Positions 1 to 8,736 of a stretch of 64,000 nucleotides of DNA are shown piece by piece; position 1 is the first letter of the stretch; each line of letters opens with the position of its first letter. The position numbers and the translations under genes are program-made. The stretch comes from JABCYV01 sp963696025 (lineage in GTDB: Bacteria > Acidobacteriota > Terriglobia > Terriglobales > Acidobacteriaceae). The stretch is taken from NCBI GenBank assembly GCA_963696025.1, contig CAVOII010000005.1, positions 248,001-312,000 on the forward strand, written 5' to 3'. Below the pieces are notes generated by a model. That model did not search any database. It saw only the letters and a list, made by a program, of their open reading frames with translations, and had not been told where the DNA came from.

Positions 1-372
1 TATGGCGTGCTCAAAGTAAAGCCTGCGGATGGACGCTTTAATGGAAGACTCTACGAAATCCTTGATCTGGTGGAGAAGCCGAAACTGGAAGACGCGCCCT
101 CCAACCTCGCTGTGATTGGGCGCTATATCCTCACTCCTGCGGTCTTTGAAACGCTTGCCGAGACTCAAGCGGGCGTTGGCGGCGAGTTGCAGCTCACCGA
201 CGGATTGTGCAAGTTGCTCAAGAAGGAAAAAATGTATGGGTACGTCTTCGAAGGCAAACGTCACGACACAGGGGACAAACTCGGCTTCCTGAAAGCCACG
301 GTTGAATTTGCGCTCAAGCGGCCCGACCTGGGAGAGCAGATGAGGCAATACCTGAAGGACCTGAAACTGTAG
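1..372 (+). CDS. galU: UTP--glucose-1-phosphate uridylyltransferase, C-terminal part (cut by window edge)
   Basis: The reading frame is open from base 1, so the N-terminus lies outside the window. The 120-odd visible residues match the C-terminal part of GalU: a 'LVEKP' motif, a 'GRYILTPAVFETL' segment, 'GGELQLTDGL', and 'YVFEGKRHDTGDKLGFLKATVEFAL', which carries the sugar-nucleotide contact residues in this family. GalU makes UDP-glucose from UTP and glucose-1-phosphate in the cytoplasm, feeding cell-envelope and exopolysaccharide synthesis. The gene converges on purE with only 17 bases between the stops. The family call is firm; the length and start cannot be seen. Confidence 0.93.
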   Translation, partial: YGVLKVKPADGRFNGRLYEILDLVEKPKLEDAPSNLAVIGRYILTPAVFETLAETQAGVGGELQLTDGLCKLLKKEKMYGYVFEGKRHDTGDKLGFLKATVEFALKRPDLGEQMRQYLKDLKL

Positions 373-389
373 AAGGGAGGTAAACTTCT

Positions 390-902
390 TTACGTTCCCA
401 GAGTAATCTTCAGCTTCCTCGACTTCTCTTCCACGCTGTTAGCCAGCTTTTCTTTGTGTTCCTCCAGTTTCTTTGCCATCGCGACGCTGGTAAGAGCGAG
501 AATCTGGGCAGCCAGGATGCCAGCGTTAGTGGCCCCTGGCTTCCCGATCGCTACCGTAGCCACGGGAATGCCCGCGGGCATCTGCACAGTCGCCAAAAGC
601 GAGTCGAGCCCGTTCAAAGACGTGGAAGAAATCGGCACTCCGATGACAGGCAGCGTGGTGTGCGCTGCAATAACTCCCGCCAGATGCGCTGCGCCGCCGG
701 CACCGGCAATGATCACGCGGACGCCGCGTCCGGCAGCCTTACGAGCATAGTCAGCGGTCCGATCAGGCGAGCGGTGCGCCGAGGTGACGTCGATCTCGTA
801 GGCGATCCCGAATTCGTCTAACGCCTTGGCCGCCTCGCTCATGACATCAAAGTCAGAGTCGCTGCCCATCACAATCGAAACCAAAGGTTTTTTTGCGGCC
901 AT
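390..902 (-). CDS. purE: N5-carboxyaminoimidazole ribonucleotide mutase
   Basis: A 170-residue class I PurE. Near the N-terminus it has the phosphate-binding 'MGSDSDFDVM' loop, then 'TSAHRSPDRT' with the catalytic His, and 'AGAGGAAHLAGVIAAHTTLPVIGVPI', which is nearly invariant in the family. It converts N5-CAIR to CAIR in de novo purine synthesis. It lies 40 bases downstream of purD on the same strand, so the two are probably one operon. The usual partner purK is not in the window. The C-terminus is Lys/Glu-rich and slightly longer than in E. coli PurE. Confidence 0.95.
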   Translation of the reverse strand: MAAKKPLVSIVMGSDSDFDVMSEAAKALDEFGIAYEIDVTSAHRSPDRTADYARKAAGRGVRVIIAGAGGAAHLAGVIAAHTTLPVIGVPISSTSLNGLDSLLATVQMPAGIPVATVAIGKPGATNAGILAAQILALTSVAMAKKLEEHKEKLANSVEEKSRKLKITLGT

Positions 903-942
903 TCGTATCCTGGTCAGGACCCGCCTTGACCATCGATGAAGC

Positions 943-2217
943 TTAGCCTTTTTTCAGCGCCCGTGCCGCAATGTCCTTGCGGTAATGCGCGCCTTCAAAA
1001 CCAATCTTGCCAACTGCGTCGTACGCACGTTGGACCGCGGTCGAAATGTCGGTGGCTTGGGCCGTGACTCCAAGCACTCGGCCTCCCGCAGTGTAGTACC
1101 CGCCGTCCCGCTTCGAAGTGCCGGCATGAAAGACTTTCACCCTATCCATCTTCCCGGCCTGTTCCAGACCCATAATCCTCTTGCCGGCTTCGAACGTTCC
1201 GGGATAGCCTCCTGACGACATTACCACGCAAACCGAAGCGTCTGGCGACCAGCGAAAATTGCCGTCGCTGACCCGGCCATCGATGGAAGCTTCCAGTGCC
1301 TCCACCAAGTCGCTTTCCAGACGCATTAGGATCGGCTGCGTCTCCGGATCGCCGAAGCGGCAATTGAACTCGAGCACCATGGGCCCGCGGGCGGTCATCA
1401 TCAGACCACAGTAGAGAACGCCTTTGTATTCGGCGCCCTCGGCCTTCATTCCCGCCACCACGGGCCGGGCTACGTGCTGCACCAGCCACTGGCTCATTTG
1501 CTCATCGACGATGGTCTTGGTGCTATAGGCGCCCATGCCCCCAGTATTCGGGCCAGTGTCGCCGTCACCGATTCGTTTGTGATCCTGCGCCGCGACCAGT
1601 GGCGCCACGCGCTCACCGTCGCTGACTACCAGGAACGAAAGCTCATCACCTTGCAGGCACTCTTCCAGGACCACCCGCGCGCCGGCGTCTCCCAGCATTT
1701 TCCCACTGAGCATTTCCGCCGCGGTCGAGGCTACTTCTTCTTTGGTCTTGCAGATCACCACACCTTTGCCGGCGGCCAGCCCATCGGCCTTCACCACCAG
1801 GGGCATATGGAAATGCGGCAACGCCTCCTGCACATCATTCAGGGAATTGCAGATGGCGTAGGGCGGGGTGGGAATGTGGTGGCGGCCCAGGAATTCCTTG
1901 GCAAAGCTCTTGCTCGATTCCAGTCGCGCGGCCGCTTTGGTGGGGCCAAACGTGCGCCAGCCCAGCCGGGTGAACTCATCGACGACCCCCAGCGTTAGTG
2001 GTAATTCGGGGCCGATTACAGTCAGATCCGGCCGGACTTGATTCGCCAGCGCCAGTAACGAACCGATACTCTTCAGATCGGTGGGCAGGCATTCCGCATC
2101 GTCGGCGATTCCTCCGTTACCTGGCGCACAATACACTTTGGAAACACGCGGAGACTGGCGCAGCTTCCACACCAGCGCATGCTCTCGCCCACCGCTTCCG
2201 ATGACTAACACCTTCAT
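943..2217 (-). CDS. purD: phosphoribosylamine--glycine ligase (GARS)
   Basis: Cytoplasmic ATP-grasp enzyme of de novo purine synthesis that joins glycine to 5-phosphoribosylamine. The N-terminus 'MKVLVIGSGGREHALVWKL' is the GARS signature. 'VVKADGLAAGKGV' is the ATP-grasp lysine region and 'LEFNCRFGDPETQ' is the metal-binding signature late in the fold. The length of 424 residues is normal. A GTG at 2229 would add four residues; the ATG at 2217 is preferred because the family starts directly with MKVLVIG. purE follows on the same strand after 40 bases. Confidence 0.95.
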   Translation of the reverse strand: MKVLVIGSGGREHALVWKLRQSPRVSKVYCAPGNGGIADDAECLPTDLKSIGSLLALANQVRPDLTVIGPELPLTLGVVDEFTRLGWRTFGPTKAAARLESSKSFAKEFLGRHHIPTPPYAICNSLNDVQEALPHFHMPLVVKADGLAAGKGVVICKTKEEVASTAAEMLSGKMLGDAGARVVLEECLQGDELSFLVVSDGERVAPLVAAQDHKRIGDGDTGPNTGGMGAYSTKTIVDEQMSQWLVQHVARPVVAGMKAEGAEYKGVLYCGLMMTARGPMVLEFNCRFGDPETQPILMRLESDLVEALEASIDGRVSDGNFRWSPDASVCVVMSSGGYPGTFEAGKRIMGLEQAGKMDRVKVFHAGTSKRDGGYYTAGGRVLGVTAQATDISTAVQRAYDAVGKIGFEGAHYRKDIAARALKKG

Positions 2218-2280
2218 AGCTTGGGACACACAAGGTTAGGAGGCACGGGGCATGATGTCAAACCGCCAAGATCGGAACCT

Positions 2281-2393
2281 CACCACAGAGGCACAGAGAC
2301 ACGGAGGAGCAAGGGATCGGGCGGCTAGAATCAGGATTTTGAACTTGCTTTGTGACGACCTTGCTTTCTCTTCGTCTCTGTACCTTTGTGGTG
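2281..2393. repeat. 20-bp inverted repeat pair, dispersed-repeat type
   Basis: The left arm at 2281-2300 (CACCACAGAGGCACAGAGAC) and the right arm at 2374-2393 are reverse complements with two mismatches. They enclose about 73 bases with no gene. Very similar 'cacaGAGacacggag' repeats are scattered through many environmental bacterial genomes. It sits between the divergent purD and DtxR-family genes, so both 5' ends lie next to it. I infer a REP-like element rather than a specific operator. Confidence 0.6.
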
Positions 2394-2437
2394 AATTTCG
2401 ATTAACCACGCTTAACCCTGCTTTATAATCTCTGCAG

Positions 2438-3130
2438 ATGATCACCGTTTCCAAGGAAGACTATCTCAAAGCGATACTGGAAGCTGAAAGCGAAGGCGAG
2501 ACTGTCATCTCAGCCACATTGGCGCATTGGCTTTCTGTGTCAGCACCGGCTGTAACCATGGCGCTGCGCCGGCTGAAAAAGGACGGGCTGGTACGAATTC
2601 AGGCTGGGGGACAAGTGGCACTGACCGCGGCTGGGCGGAAGATTGCGCGTAAGCTCACCCTGCGGCATCACTTGATCGAGCGCATGTTGGCCGAGATTTT
2701 TGGTATGGAATGGTACAAAGTGCACGACGAAGCCGAGCGCCTTGAGCACGCCGTTTCCCCCGATTTCGAAGCTAAATTGTTGGCCAAGCTGGGCCGTGGG
2801 GGAGCGTGTCCCCACGGCAACCTGAGCGAATTGGAAAGTCCGGTCAGCCGGCGCCGCCGCGGGCTGCTACTCCTTTCGCGCGCTGAGGCCGGGAAAAATT
2901 ATCAGGTCAGCGGTATCTACGAGCGCGACCGACATTTGTTGGAGTTTCTAGAACAGCGGGGCATCCGCCCAGGAGCACACCTGCACGTCTCCGGACGCAA
3001 CTACGATCAGACCCTTACCCTGGCCACTGACGCCGGTACCGTGGCATTGGGAGGCTCGGCGGCCGAGAGGGTCTGGATCACTGAGGCAGCGCATCGGAGC
3101 CGGCGAAGCTCAGCCGCTGTGTCATCCTGA
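2438..3130 (+). CDS. DtxR/MntR-family metal-dependent transcriptional repressor
   Basis: 230 residues with the three-part DtxR layout. An N-terminal winged helix-turn-helix (about residues 1-65; 'TLAHWLSVSAPAVTMALRRLKKDGLV') precedes a dimerisation and metal-binding domain containing 'VHDEAERLEHAVSPDF' and 'CPHGN', where the His, Glu and Cys ligands of the family lie. A C-terminal FeoA/SH3-like domain runs from about residue 140. With Mn or Fe bound, such proteins repress metal-uptake genes. The next gene is an NRAMP-family transporter, so an MntR-like role is likely. The ATG at 2438 gives a standard N-terminus (MITVSKEDYLKAI). Confidence 0.88.
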   Translation: MITVSKEDYLKAILEAESEGETVISATLAHWLSVSAPAVTMALRRLKKDGLVRIQAGGQVALTAAGRKIARKLTLRHHLIERMLAEIFGMEWYKVHDEAERLEHAVSPDFEAKLLAKLGRGGACPHGNLSELESPVSRRRRGLLLLSRAEAGKNYQVSGIYERDRHLLEFLEQRGIRPGAHLHVSGRNYDQTLTLATDAGTVALGGSAAERVWITEAAHRSRRSSAAVSS

Positions 3131-3184
3131 ACCCGTCAAGCAAGATCTACGCCGGACAGATTGGCACCGGCCAGATGCAGGTGG

Positions 3185-3214
3185 TTAACCGTAGTTTACC
3201 TCCTCGTGTATACT
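3185..3214 (+). promoter_or_regulatory. candidate sigma-70 promoter with overlapping metal-regulator operator
   Basis: TTAACC (3185-3190) and TATACT (3209-3214) are separated by 18 bases and lie just upstream of the transporter ATG at 3233. Overlapping the spacer and the -10 box is an imperfect inverted repeat, AGTTTACC (3193-3200) and TGTATACT (3207-3214), with a 6-base centre. DtxR/MntR proteins bind about 20-bp imperfect palindromes over promoters, and the gene directly upstream encodes such a protein. The placement also argues that translation starts at 3233 and not at the longer in-frame start at 3161. Confidence 0.45.
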
Positions 3215-3232
3215 TACGCTAAATCGCGCCAC

Positions 3233-4633
3233 ATGAGCGAAGATCTACAAAACGCGCAGCTGACTCACCTTGCAGCCCGTGTTGCCACTAACGATGAAGT
3301 CATAATTACCCATGAGGACGTTGATCGCGCGCATGATCGCGTCCGAGTGTCGGCAGCACGCGCCCAACGGGGCTGGTTATCCAGAACGCGTTTGCTGTGG
3401 CTGCTCATCGGACCCGGAATTCTCGTCATGCTGGGCGAGAATGATGGGCCCAGCATGCTCTCGTACGCTGCCACGGGGGCGAAGTTTGGCATCGGATTCT
3501 TCATTCCATTTGTGATACTCACGTTCGGCATGGCAATCGTGGTGCAGGAGATGACGGTGCGCCTGGGCGCGGCGACGCATCGCGGGCATGCCGAGCTGAT
3601 TTTCCAGCGCTTCGGGCCATTCTGGGGCTGGTTTTCCATGATCGATTTGGGAACCGGGAATTTCCTCACGCTCATAACGGAGTTCATCGCTATCCGCGCG
3701 GGACTAGGTTTCTTTGGAGTGCCTCCGTGGGCCGCAATTCTCTTTGCGCTGATTGTTCTGTACTCCGCGTTAGTGAGTCACCGCTATTGGACATGGGAAC
3801 GAATTACACTGGCCGCGGCTGCATTCAACCTGGTGTTTATTCCAGTCGCGTTATTAACCCATCCGAATTGGCACGCCGTGGGACATTCTCTTGTTACATG
3901 GAAACCGCTTCCTGGCTTCAGCAAAGACACTCTCCTCATCGTGCTGGCCGATATTGGGGCAACGGTAACCCCGTGGATGCTATTTTTCCAGCAGAGCGCA
4001 ACCGTAGACAAAGGACTTACGACGAAAGACATTCGTTTCGGCCGCATTGACACTGTGCTGGGGGCAGCATTGGCGGCCGCCGCTGCGGTGGCGACGATTC
4101 TGGCAACTGCGCCGCTGTTTGCTCACCAGATGAGCGCGGAAAATTTTCAGGCAGCCGAGTTCGCGCAAGCCCTCCAGCCATTGATCGGCCGATTTGGCGC
4201 TTCATTGTTCGCTCTCGGGATGGTTGAAGCCGGAATCGTGGCCTCCATCACGATTTCGACATCCTCGGCGTATGCATTCGGAGAGGTCGCCCACAAGCCG
4301 CACAGCCTCAATCTCCCCATGGGAGAAGGCAAGTCTTTCTATGCCGTGTTGTCTCTGTGCGCGGCGGCGGCCGCGGCAATCGTCCTAGTCCCAGGGCTTC
4401 CCCTCGTCTATGTGGTCCTGGTTGTAAACGTGGTCGCAGTCCTGGCGATGCCACCGGCGCTGGTATTCCTGTTCATGCTGGTGAATGACAGGGAAATCAT
4501 GGGGGACCTGGTGAGTCCGGCCTGGGCAAATGTACTCTCAACTGGCGTGGTATTTGTCTTGACCGCTGCGGGTGTCCTGTTCGGAATAAGCGTGATTGCG
4601 CCGAATATCTTTGCGGCTTTAGGTGGGAAATAG
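3233..4633 (+). CDS. NRAMP-family divalent metal transporter, atypical metal site
   Basis: 466-residue integral membrane protein with about eleven hydrophobic segments of the NRAMP fold. TM1 reads 'GPGILVMLGENDGPSMLSYAATG'. The canonical metal-binding DPGN motif is replaced by END-GPS, and the TM6 region reads 'IGATVTPWMLFFQQSATVDKGL' instead of the usual A-x-x-M-P-H. It therefore belongs to a divergent clade, and substrates other than Mn/Fe are possible. The hydrophilic N-terminus of about 60 residues is cytoplasmic by inference. It follows a DtxR-type regulator and precedes a small membrane-protein gene by 12 bases. The chosen start fits the promoter at 3185-3214. Confidence 0.82.
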   Translation: MSEDLQNAQLTHLAARVATNDEVIITHEDVDRAHDRVRVSAARAQRGWLSRTRLLWLLIGPGILVMLGENDGPSMLSYAATGAKFGIGFFIPFVILTFGMAIVVQEMTVRLGAATHRGHAELIFQRFGPFWGWFSMIDLGTGNFLTLITEFIAIRAGLGFFGVPPWAAILFALIVLYSALVSHRYWTWERITLAAAAFNLVFIPVALLTHPNWHAVGHSLVTWKPLPGFSKDTLLIVLADIGATVTPWMLFFQQSATVDKGLTTKDIRFGRIDTVLGAALAAAAAVATILATAPLFAHQMSAENFQAAEFAQALQPLIGRFGASLFALGMVEAGIVASITISTSSAYAFGEVAHKPHSLNLPMGEGKSFYAVLSLCAAAAAAIVLVPGLPLVYVVLVVNVVAVLAMPPALVFLFMLVNDREIMGDLVSPAWANVLSTGVVFVLTAAGVLFGISVIAPNIFAALGGK

Positions 4634-4645
4634 GAGCGTCGTCCT

Positions 4646-4864
4646 ATGGGTAAGAAACCGGAACCACAAATTTCGACTTCCAGTTCGGATCAAAGCTGGG
4701 TTCTCTCGTCGCTCGAACACGGACAACTGGTCAAGGCCAAGAAGCGCGACATCCCTCGGCGCCGCTTGAAAGGTCATGAACTGCTCGTCTTGTGGGCGCT
4801 CCGAATCTACCTATTGTTCATGATGGCGGTAGTCGCATACCAAGTGTGGGTCAGCGTCGATTAG
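4646..4864 (+). CDS. small single-pass membrane protein, function unknown
   Basis: 72 residues: a polar N-terminal half followed by a basic patch ('KAKKRDIPRRRLKG') and one C-terminal membrane helix ('LLVLWALRIYLLFMMAVVAYQVWVSV'). It starts 12 bases after the transporter stop, so it is probably co-transcribed and could be an accessory subunit, but I recognise no family. The positive patch before the helix suggests the N-terminus stays in the cytoplasm. Confidence 0.6.
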   Translation: MGKKPEPQISTSSSDQSWVLSSLEHGQLVKAKKRDIPRRRLKGHELLVLWALRIYLLFMMAVVAYQVWVSVD

Positions 4865-4969
4865 CGCCCACTTACACAATCCTCTGTCGCGGGACTAAAC
4901 TAAAATGTTCGGTGTGGGCGGGGCGCTGATGCCGATGCCCGCTACGCGAATTCAGGAAGGCCATCATCC

Positions 4970-7777
4970 ATGAATAGTTTCAACTCCCGGTCCAGCCTCC
5001 GCGTCGGCAGTAAGGAATACGAAATCTATCGCTTCAACGCGCTCGATAAACAGGGCATTTCGACCAGGCATCTGCCCTACTCGCTGCGAATTCTGCTGGA
5101 AAACCTGCTGCGCACGGAAGACGGCCGCAATGTGACCAAGAACGATATCCACGCATTGGCCACGTGGAATAGCAAGTCGAAGCCGGACAAGGAAATTGCC
5201 TTCACCCCTAGCCGCGTGCTGCTGCAGGATTTCACCGGCGTGCCGGCCGTCGTTGACCTGGCCGCCATGCGCGATGCAATGAAGCGACTTTCCGGCGATC
5301 CCACCCTGATCAACCCGCTGCAGCCCGCGGAGCTGGTTATCGACCACTCCGTGCAGGTGGATGAGTTCGGCACACCGCAAGCCTTTCAGCTCAATGCCGA
5401 GCTGGAGTTCATCCGTAACAAGGAGCGCTACGCCTTCCTGCGCTGGGGACAAACCGCTTTCCGCAATTTGGCCATCGTTCCACCCGACACCGGCATTGTG
5501 CACCAGGTCAATCTGGAATACCTGGCCCGCGTGGTCTTCGTCCAAGAGTTGAATGGAAAGCGAGTGGCGTATCCGGATACGCTGGTCGGCACCGACTCGC
5601 ACACCACGATGATTAATGGCCTGGGCGTCCTGGGTTGGGGCGTAGGCGGGATTGAGGCCGAGGCGGCCATGCTCGGCCAGCCGGTTTCCATGCTGATCCC
5701 GCAAGTCGTCGGAGTGAAGCTGACGGGAAAACTCCGAGAGGGCGCCACCGCCACCGATCTGGTGCTCACCATCACCGAAATGTTGCGCATGCACGGCGTA
5801 GTGGGAAAGTTCGTCGAATATTTCGGCCCTGGCCTGCACGAGCTGCCGTTAGCCGATCGCGCTACCATCGGAAATATGTCGCCTGAGTACGGCGCAACCT
5901 GTGGCATTTTCCCGGTAGATGAGGAATCTCTAAACTACCTCCGCCTCACCGGACGCTCCGAAGAACAGATCGCGCTGGTCGAGGCATACTGTCGACAACA
6001 GGGACTGTTCCACGACGAGAACACGCCCGAAGCGGATTACTCTGAGTTGCTGGCGCTCGATCTTTCGACCGTCGAGTCCAGCTTGGCGGGCCCCAAGCGT
6101 CCTCAGGATCGCGTGCCTCTTTCGCAGGCTGGCGAATCATTCCGGGCGTCTTTGCCGTCGCTGATCAAGCCGGTCACGGCCAAGGTATCTTCACAGGCCC
6201 CTGTTCTCGCAGCGATCAATGCCAGTGGCGAGGCCCGCTGGGAGCAGGAAGGAGGCAGCACTGCCGTCGCCGTCGATGATTCCCTGCATGCGGAGCACGT
6301 TTCCCCGAAGGTGAAGGATGTGTTACGGCACGGCAGTGTGGTGATCGCAGCGATTACCAGCTGTACCAATACCTCGAATCCATCCGTGATGGTTGCCGCT
6401 GGCTTGCTGGCAAAAAAAGCTGTCGAGCGTGGTCTGCAAGTTCCGGCCTGGGTAAAAACTTCGCTGGCTCCCGGCTCGAAAGTAGTCCGCGATTATCTGG
6501 AACGTGCCGGACTGACCACATATCTCGAGAAACTGAAGTTTCACATCGTTGGCTACGGATGCACCACCTGCATTGGCAACTCCGGACCATTGCCGGAAGA
6601 GATCTCGAAAACGATCGACGAAAAGAATCTGGTGGTCGCTTCGGTGCTCTCCGGGAACCGCAACTTTGAGGGGCGCATCAATCCCGATGTGAGAGCCAAT
6701 TACTTGATGTCGCCGCCACTGGTAGTTGCCTTCGCACTGGCTGGCCGGGTTGATGTTGACCTCCGCAAAGACGCGATCGCCCAGGACAAGCAGGGCAAGC
6801 CGGTGTACCTGGCGGACCTTTGGCCTTCGCAGCGCGAAGTTGAAGATGTGATCAAGAAGTCCATCTCCTCGGATATGTTCCGGCGCAGCTACGGCGAGGT
6901 TTATCACGGCGACGAGCGCTGGCGCGGGCTGCCCGTGCCTAAGGGCGAAACCTACGCCTGGGAAAAAGACTCCACCTACATCCGCCGCGCTCCCTACTTT
7001 GACGGCATGACGCTGCAGCCACTAGCCGTCGAAGACATCGGGAATGCACGCGTGCTGGCGGTTCTCGGCGACAGCGTTACTACCGATCACATTTCACCTG
7101 CGGGCTCGATCAAGAAAGACAGTCCTGCGGGAAAATATTTGATCGAACATGGGGTGAAGCCGGCTGAGTTCAACTCTTACGGCTCACGTCGTGGCAATCA
7201 TGAGGTGATGGTCCGGGGCACATTTGCCAACGTGCGCCTGCGCAACAAGATGGTCCCCAATCTGGAAGGCGGATTCACACGTCACCTGCCGGATGGCGCG
7301 GAGATGACCATCTTCGAGGCATCGGAGAAATATATTGCCGAGCGGGTGCCGCTGATTATTATTGCCGGAAAAGAATACGGTTCGGGTTCATCTCGCGACT
7401 GGGCGGCAAAAGGCCCGCTGTTGCTGGGTGTCCGTGCCGTGATCGCGGAAAGCTATGAGCGCATTCACCGCTCGAATCTGGTGGGTATGGGCATTCTGCC
7501 TTTGCAATTTGCCGCCGGAGAAACCGCGCAGTCTTTGAAACTGACTGGTGAAGAAGTCTTCGAGATTGCGAAGATTCGCGAGTTGGTCGAGAGGTTTACT
7601 CCTGGTCGTCGAGTCAAAGTGCGCGCCACTGCCAACGGTAAGACCAATGAGTTCTCAGCGCTGGTCCGAATCGACACTCCCCAGGAAGCGCTCTACTACG
7701 CCAACGGCGGCATTCTGCAGTTCGTTCTGCGGCAGTTGCTGGCTGGCAAACCCAGCGCCCAGCCCGTGGGGGCATAA
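4970..7777 (+). CDS. acnA: aconitate hydratase A
   Basis: A 935-residue [4Fe-4S] aconitase of the AcnA/IRP type interconverting citrate and isocitrate in the TCA cycle. Visible signatures: 'GTDSHTTMINGLGVLGWGVGG'; the cluster cysteines in 'AAITSCTNTSNP' and 'GYGCTTCIGNSGPLP'; 'GDSVTTDHISPAG'; and the swivel-domain active-site loop 'GKEYGSGSSRDWAAKG'. It is about 40 residues longer than E. coli AcnA, mostly in an insert around residues 360-430. No partner gene is adjacent, so it is probably monocistronic. Confidence 0.96.
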   Translation: MNSFNSRSSLRVGSKEYEIYRFNALDKQGISTRHLPYSLRILLENLLRTEDGRNVTKNDIHALATWNSKSKPDKEIAFTPSRVLLQDFTGVPAVVDLAAMRDAMKRLSGDPTLINPLQPAELVIDHSVQVDEFGTPQAFQLNAELEFIRNKERYAFLRWGQTAFRNLAIVPPDTGIVHQVNLEYLARVVFVQELNGKRVAYPDTLVGTDSHTTMINGLGVLGWGVGGIEAEAAMLGQPVSMLIPQVVGVKLTGKLREGATATDLVLTITEMLRMHGVVGKFVEYFGPGLHELPLADRATIGNMSPEYGATCGIFPVDEESLNYLRLTGRSEEQIALVEAYCRQQGLFHDENTPEADYSELLALDLSTVESSLAGPKRPQDRVPLSQAGESFRASLPSLIKPVTAKVSSQAPVLAAINASGEARWEQEGGSTAVAVDDSLHAEHVSPKVKDVLRHGSVVIAAITSCTNTSNPSVMVAAGLLAKKAVERGLQVPAWVKTSLAPGSKVVRDYLERAGLTTYLEKLKFHIVGYGCTTCIGNSGPLPEEISKTIDEKNLVVASVLSGNRNFEGRINPDVRANYLMSPPLVVAFALAGRVDVDLRKDAIAQDKQGKPVYLADLWPSQREVEDVIKKSISSDMFRRSYGEVYHGDERWRGLPVPKGETYAWEKDSTYIRRAPYFDGMTLQPLAVEDIGNARVLAVLGDSVTTDHISPAGSIKKDSPAGKYLIEHGVKPAEFNSYGSRRGNHEVMVRGTFANVRLRNKMVPNLEGGFTRHLPDGAEMTIFEASEKYIAERVPLIIIAGKEYGSGSSRDWAAKGPLLLGVRAVIAESYERIHRSNLVGMGILPLQFAAGETAQSLKLTGEEVFEIAKIRELVERFTPGRRVKVRATANGKTNEFSALVRIDTPQEALYYANGGILQFVLRQLLAGKPSAQPVGA

Positions 7778-7802
7778 GCGCTCAGCACTCTTACATACTT
7801 CC

Positions 7803-7821
7803 GAGGGTGCCCCGTCCAAGC
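7803..7821 (-). repeat. inverted partial copy of a dispersed 33-bp repeat
   Basis: These 19 bases are the exact reverse complement of the right half of the repeat at 8737-8769 and differ at one base from the copy at 8002-8034. It lies 26 bases after the acnA stop and is followed by a GC-rich stretch and a run of T, so it may also help terminate acnA transcription. Confidence 0.6.
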
Positions 7822-8001
7822 TCAGGTTGGGCTGGGTTTTTGATGTTCCCGATCACAAACACACTCCCATCTCCGGCCCTCGCCATTATTTGAGCGGTCA
7901 TGCGAGTCGGGTGGAGATCGAGTCGCAATGGACGGCGCAGAAACGAGAGCAACGTGGGATCTTTTCGCCTGTGAAGATACGTGCATCTGCCAGCGAAAAC
8001 T

Positions 8002-8034
8002 CCCGCTCAAGCGAAGCTTGAACGGGGCACCCTC
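8002..8034 (+). repeat. 33-bp repeat, copy flanking the endonuclease gene (3' side)
   Basis: This copy begins CCCGCTCAAGCGAAGCTTG and ends GGGGCACCCTC. It matches the copy at 8737-8769 at 32 of 33 positions in direct orientation. It lies immediately downstream of the PD-(D/E)XK gene's stop codon at 8044. The sequence is internally palindromic around AAGCTT, so it can fold as a hairpin. Confidence 0.75.
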
Positions 8035-8043
8035 GCAATTTTA

Positions 8044-8514
8044 TTAGCCGACCGTCGGCGGATGTCCTCGGATGGCCAAGGCGCCTTTGCTCTTCGAGAG
8101 CAGCTGCCAGGCTTCCCGGTAGGCCTCGTACTTATACCGATCATACTTCCGAGGCTCCACCGGACAAAGCATGAGATCATCTCTTCTCCGTAAAACCACT
8201 CCCGTCGGTATCAAGTACCACACGTCCTCCGGAATCACGTAAGCAGCAAACAAATCTAATTGCTCCTCTGTGTAAGGATCCGTCGCAGGGTTCGGCTTGA
8301 GTCGGCACAGGTACCCATGGCCCACCCGATGTGTTGTTGACTTGACCTGCACCCGGAGAAAACGCGACCCAACCTCGACTCCGACATCGTAAGGCAACGA
8401 ATCGCCCCAGGGTTTCGATACCCTCAACCCAAGGCCCATGGCGTGCTCCATAAAGCGCAGCTCCACCCACTCGCCCCGTTCTTTGAAAGTCCTGAAAAGC
8501 TTGCAGTCATACAT
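8044..8514 (-). CDS. group I intron-type PD-(D/E)XK endonuclease
   Basis: 156 residues matching the PD-(D/E)XK family of group I intron-encoded homing endonucleases (I-Ssp6803I-like). 'KERGEWVELRFMEHAMGLGLRVSKPWGD' forms the first helix, and 'PYDVGVEVGSRFLRVQVKST' carries the catalytic Asp and the Q-V-K (D/E-x-K equivalent). 'DLFAAYVIPEDVWYLIP' follows. The proteins cut double-stranded DNA in known members. No intron is evident here, so this is a free-standing relative. The gene is bracketed by 33-bp direct repeats (8002-8034 and 8737-8769), and its 5' region holds a hairpin near 8553-8580. Confidence 0.72.
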   Translation of the reverse strand: MYDCKLFRTFKERGEWVELRFMEHAMGLGLRVSKPWGDSLPYDVGVEVGSRFLRVQVKSTTHRVGHGYLCRLKPNPATDPYTEEQLDLFAAYVIPEDVWYLIPTGVVLRRRDDLMLCPVEPRKYDRYKYEAYREAWQLLSKSKGALAIRGHPPTVG

Positions 8515-8736
8515 CTCCGCTCCGCCCCAAGGTTCGCCCCCAAAAAAGGAGAGGCGCTGGCCTTTTGTTGCGCCGCGCCTCAGTTCCTTGAATTTTCAGC
8601 TTATATATCTAGTTTAGCAATTTGGAGTGGGCAGATGGGACATGGCTGGCGGCGATATATCTCCAGGTCTGCGGTCAGCTTACGAGGGATTGTGTACTTC
8701 TTGCCTATTGACAGATTTCCTCTGGCACCAAGAAAC

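Noticed and set aside
3161..3232. N-terminal extension of the NRAMP-family protein
   Set aside because: It would start upstream of the likely promoter (3185-3214) and adds residues not typical of the family.
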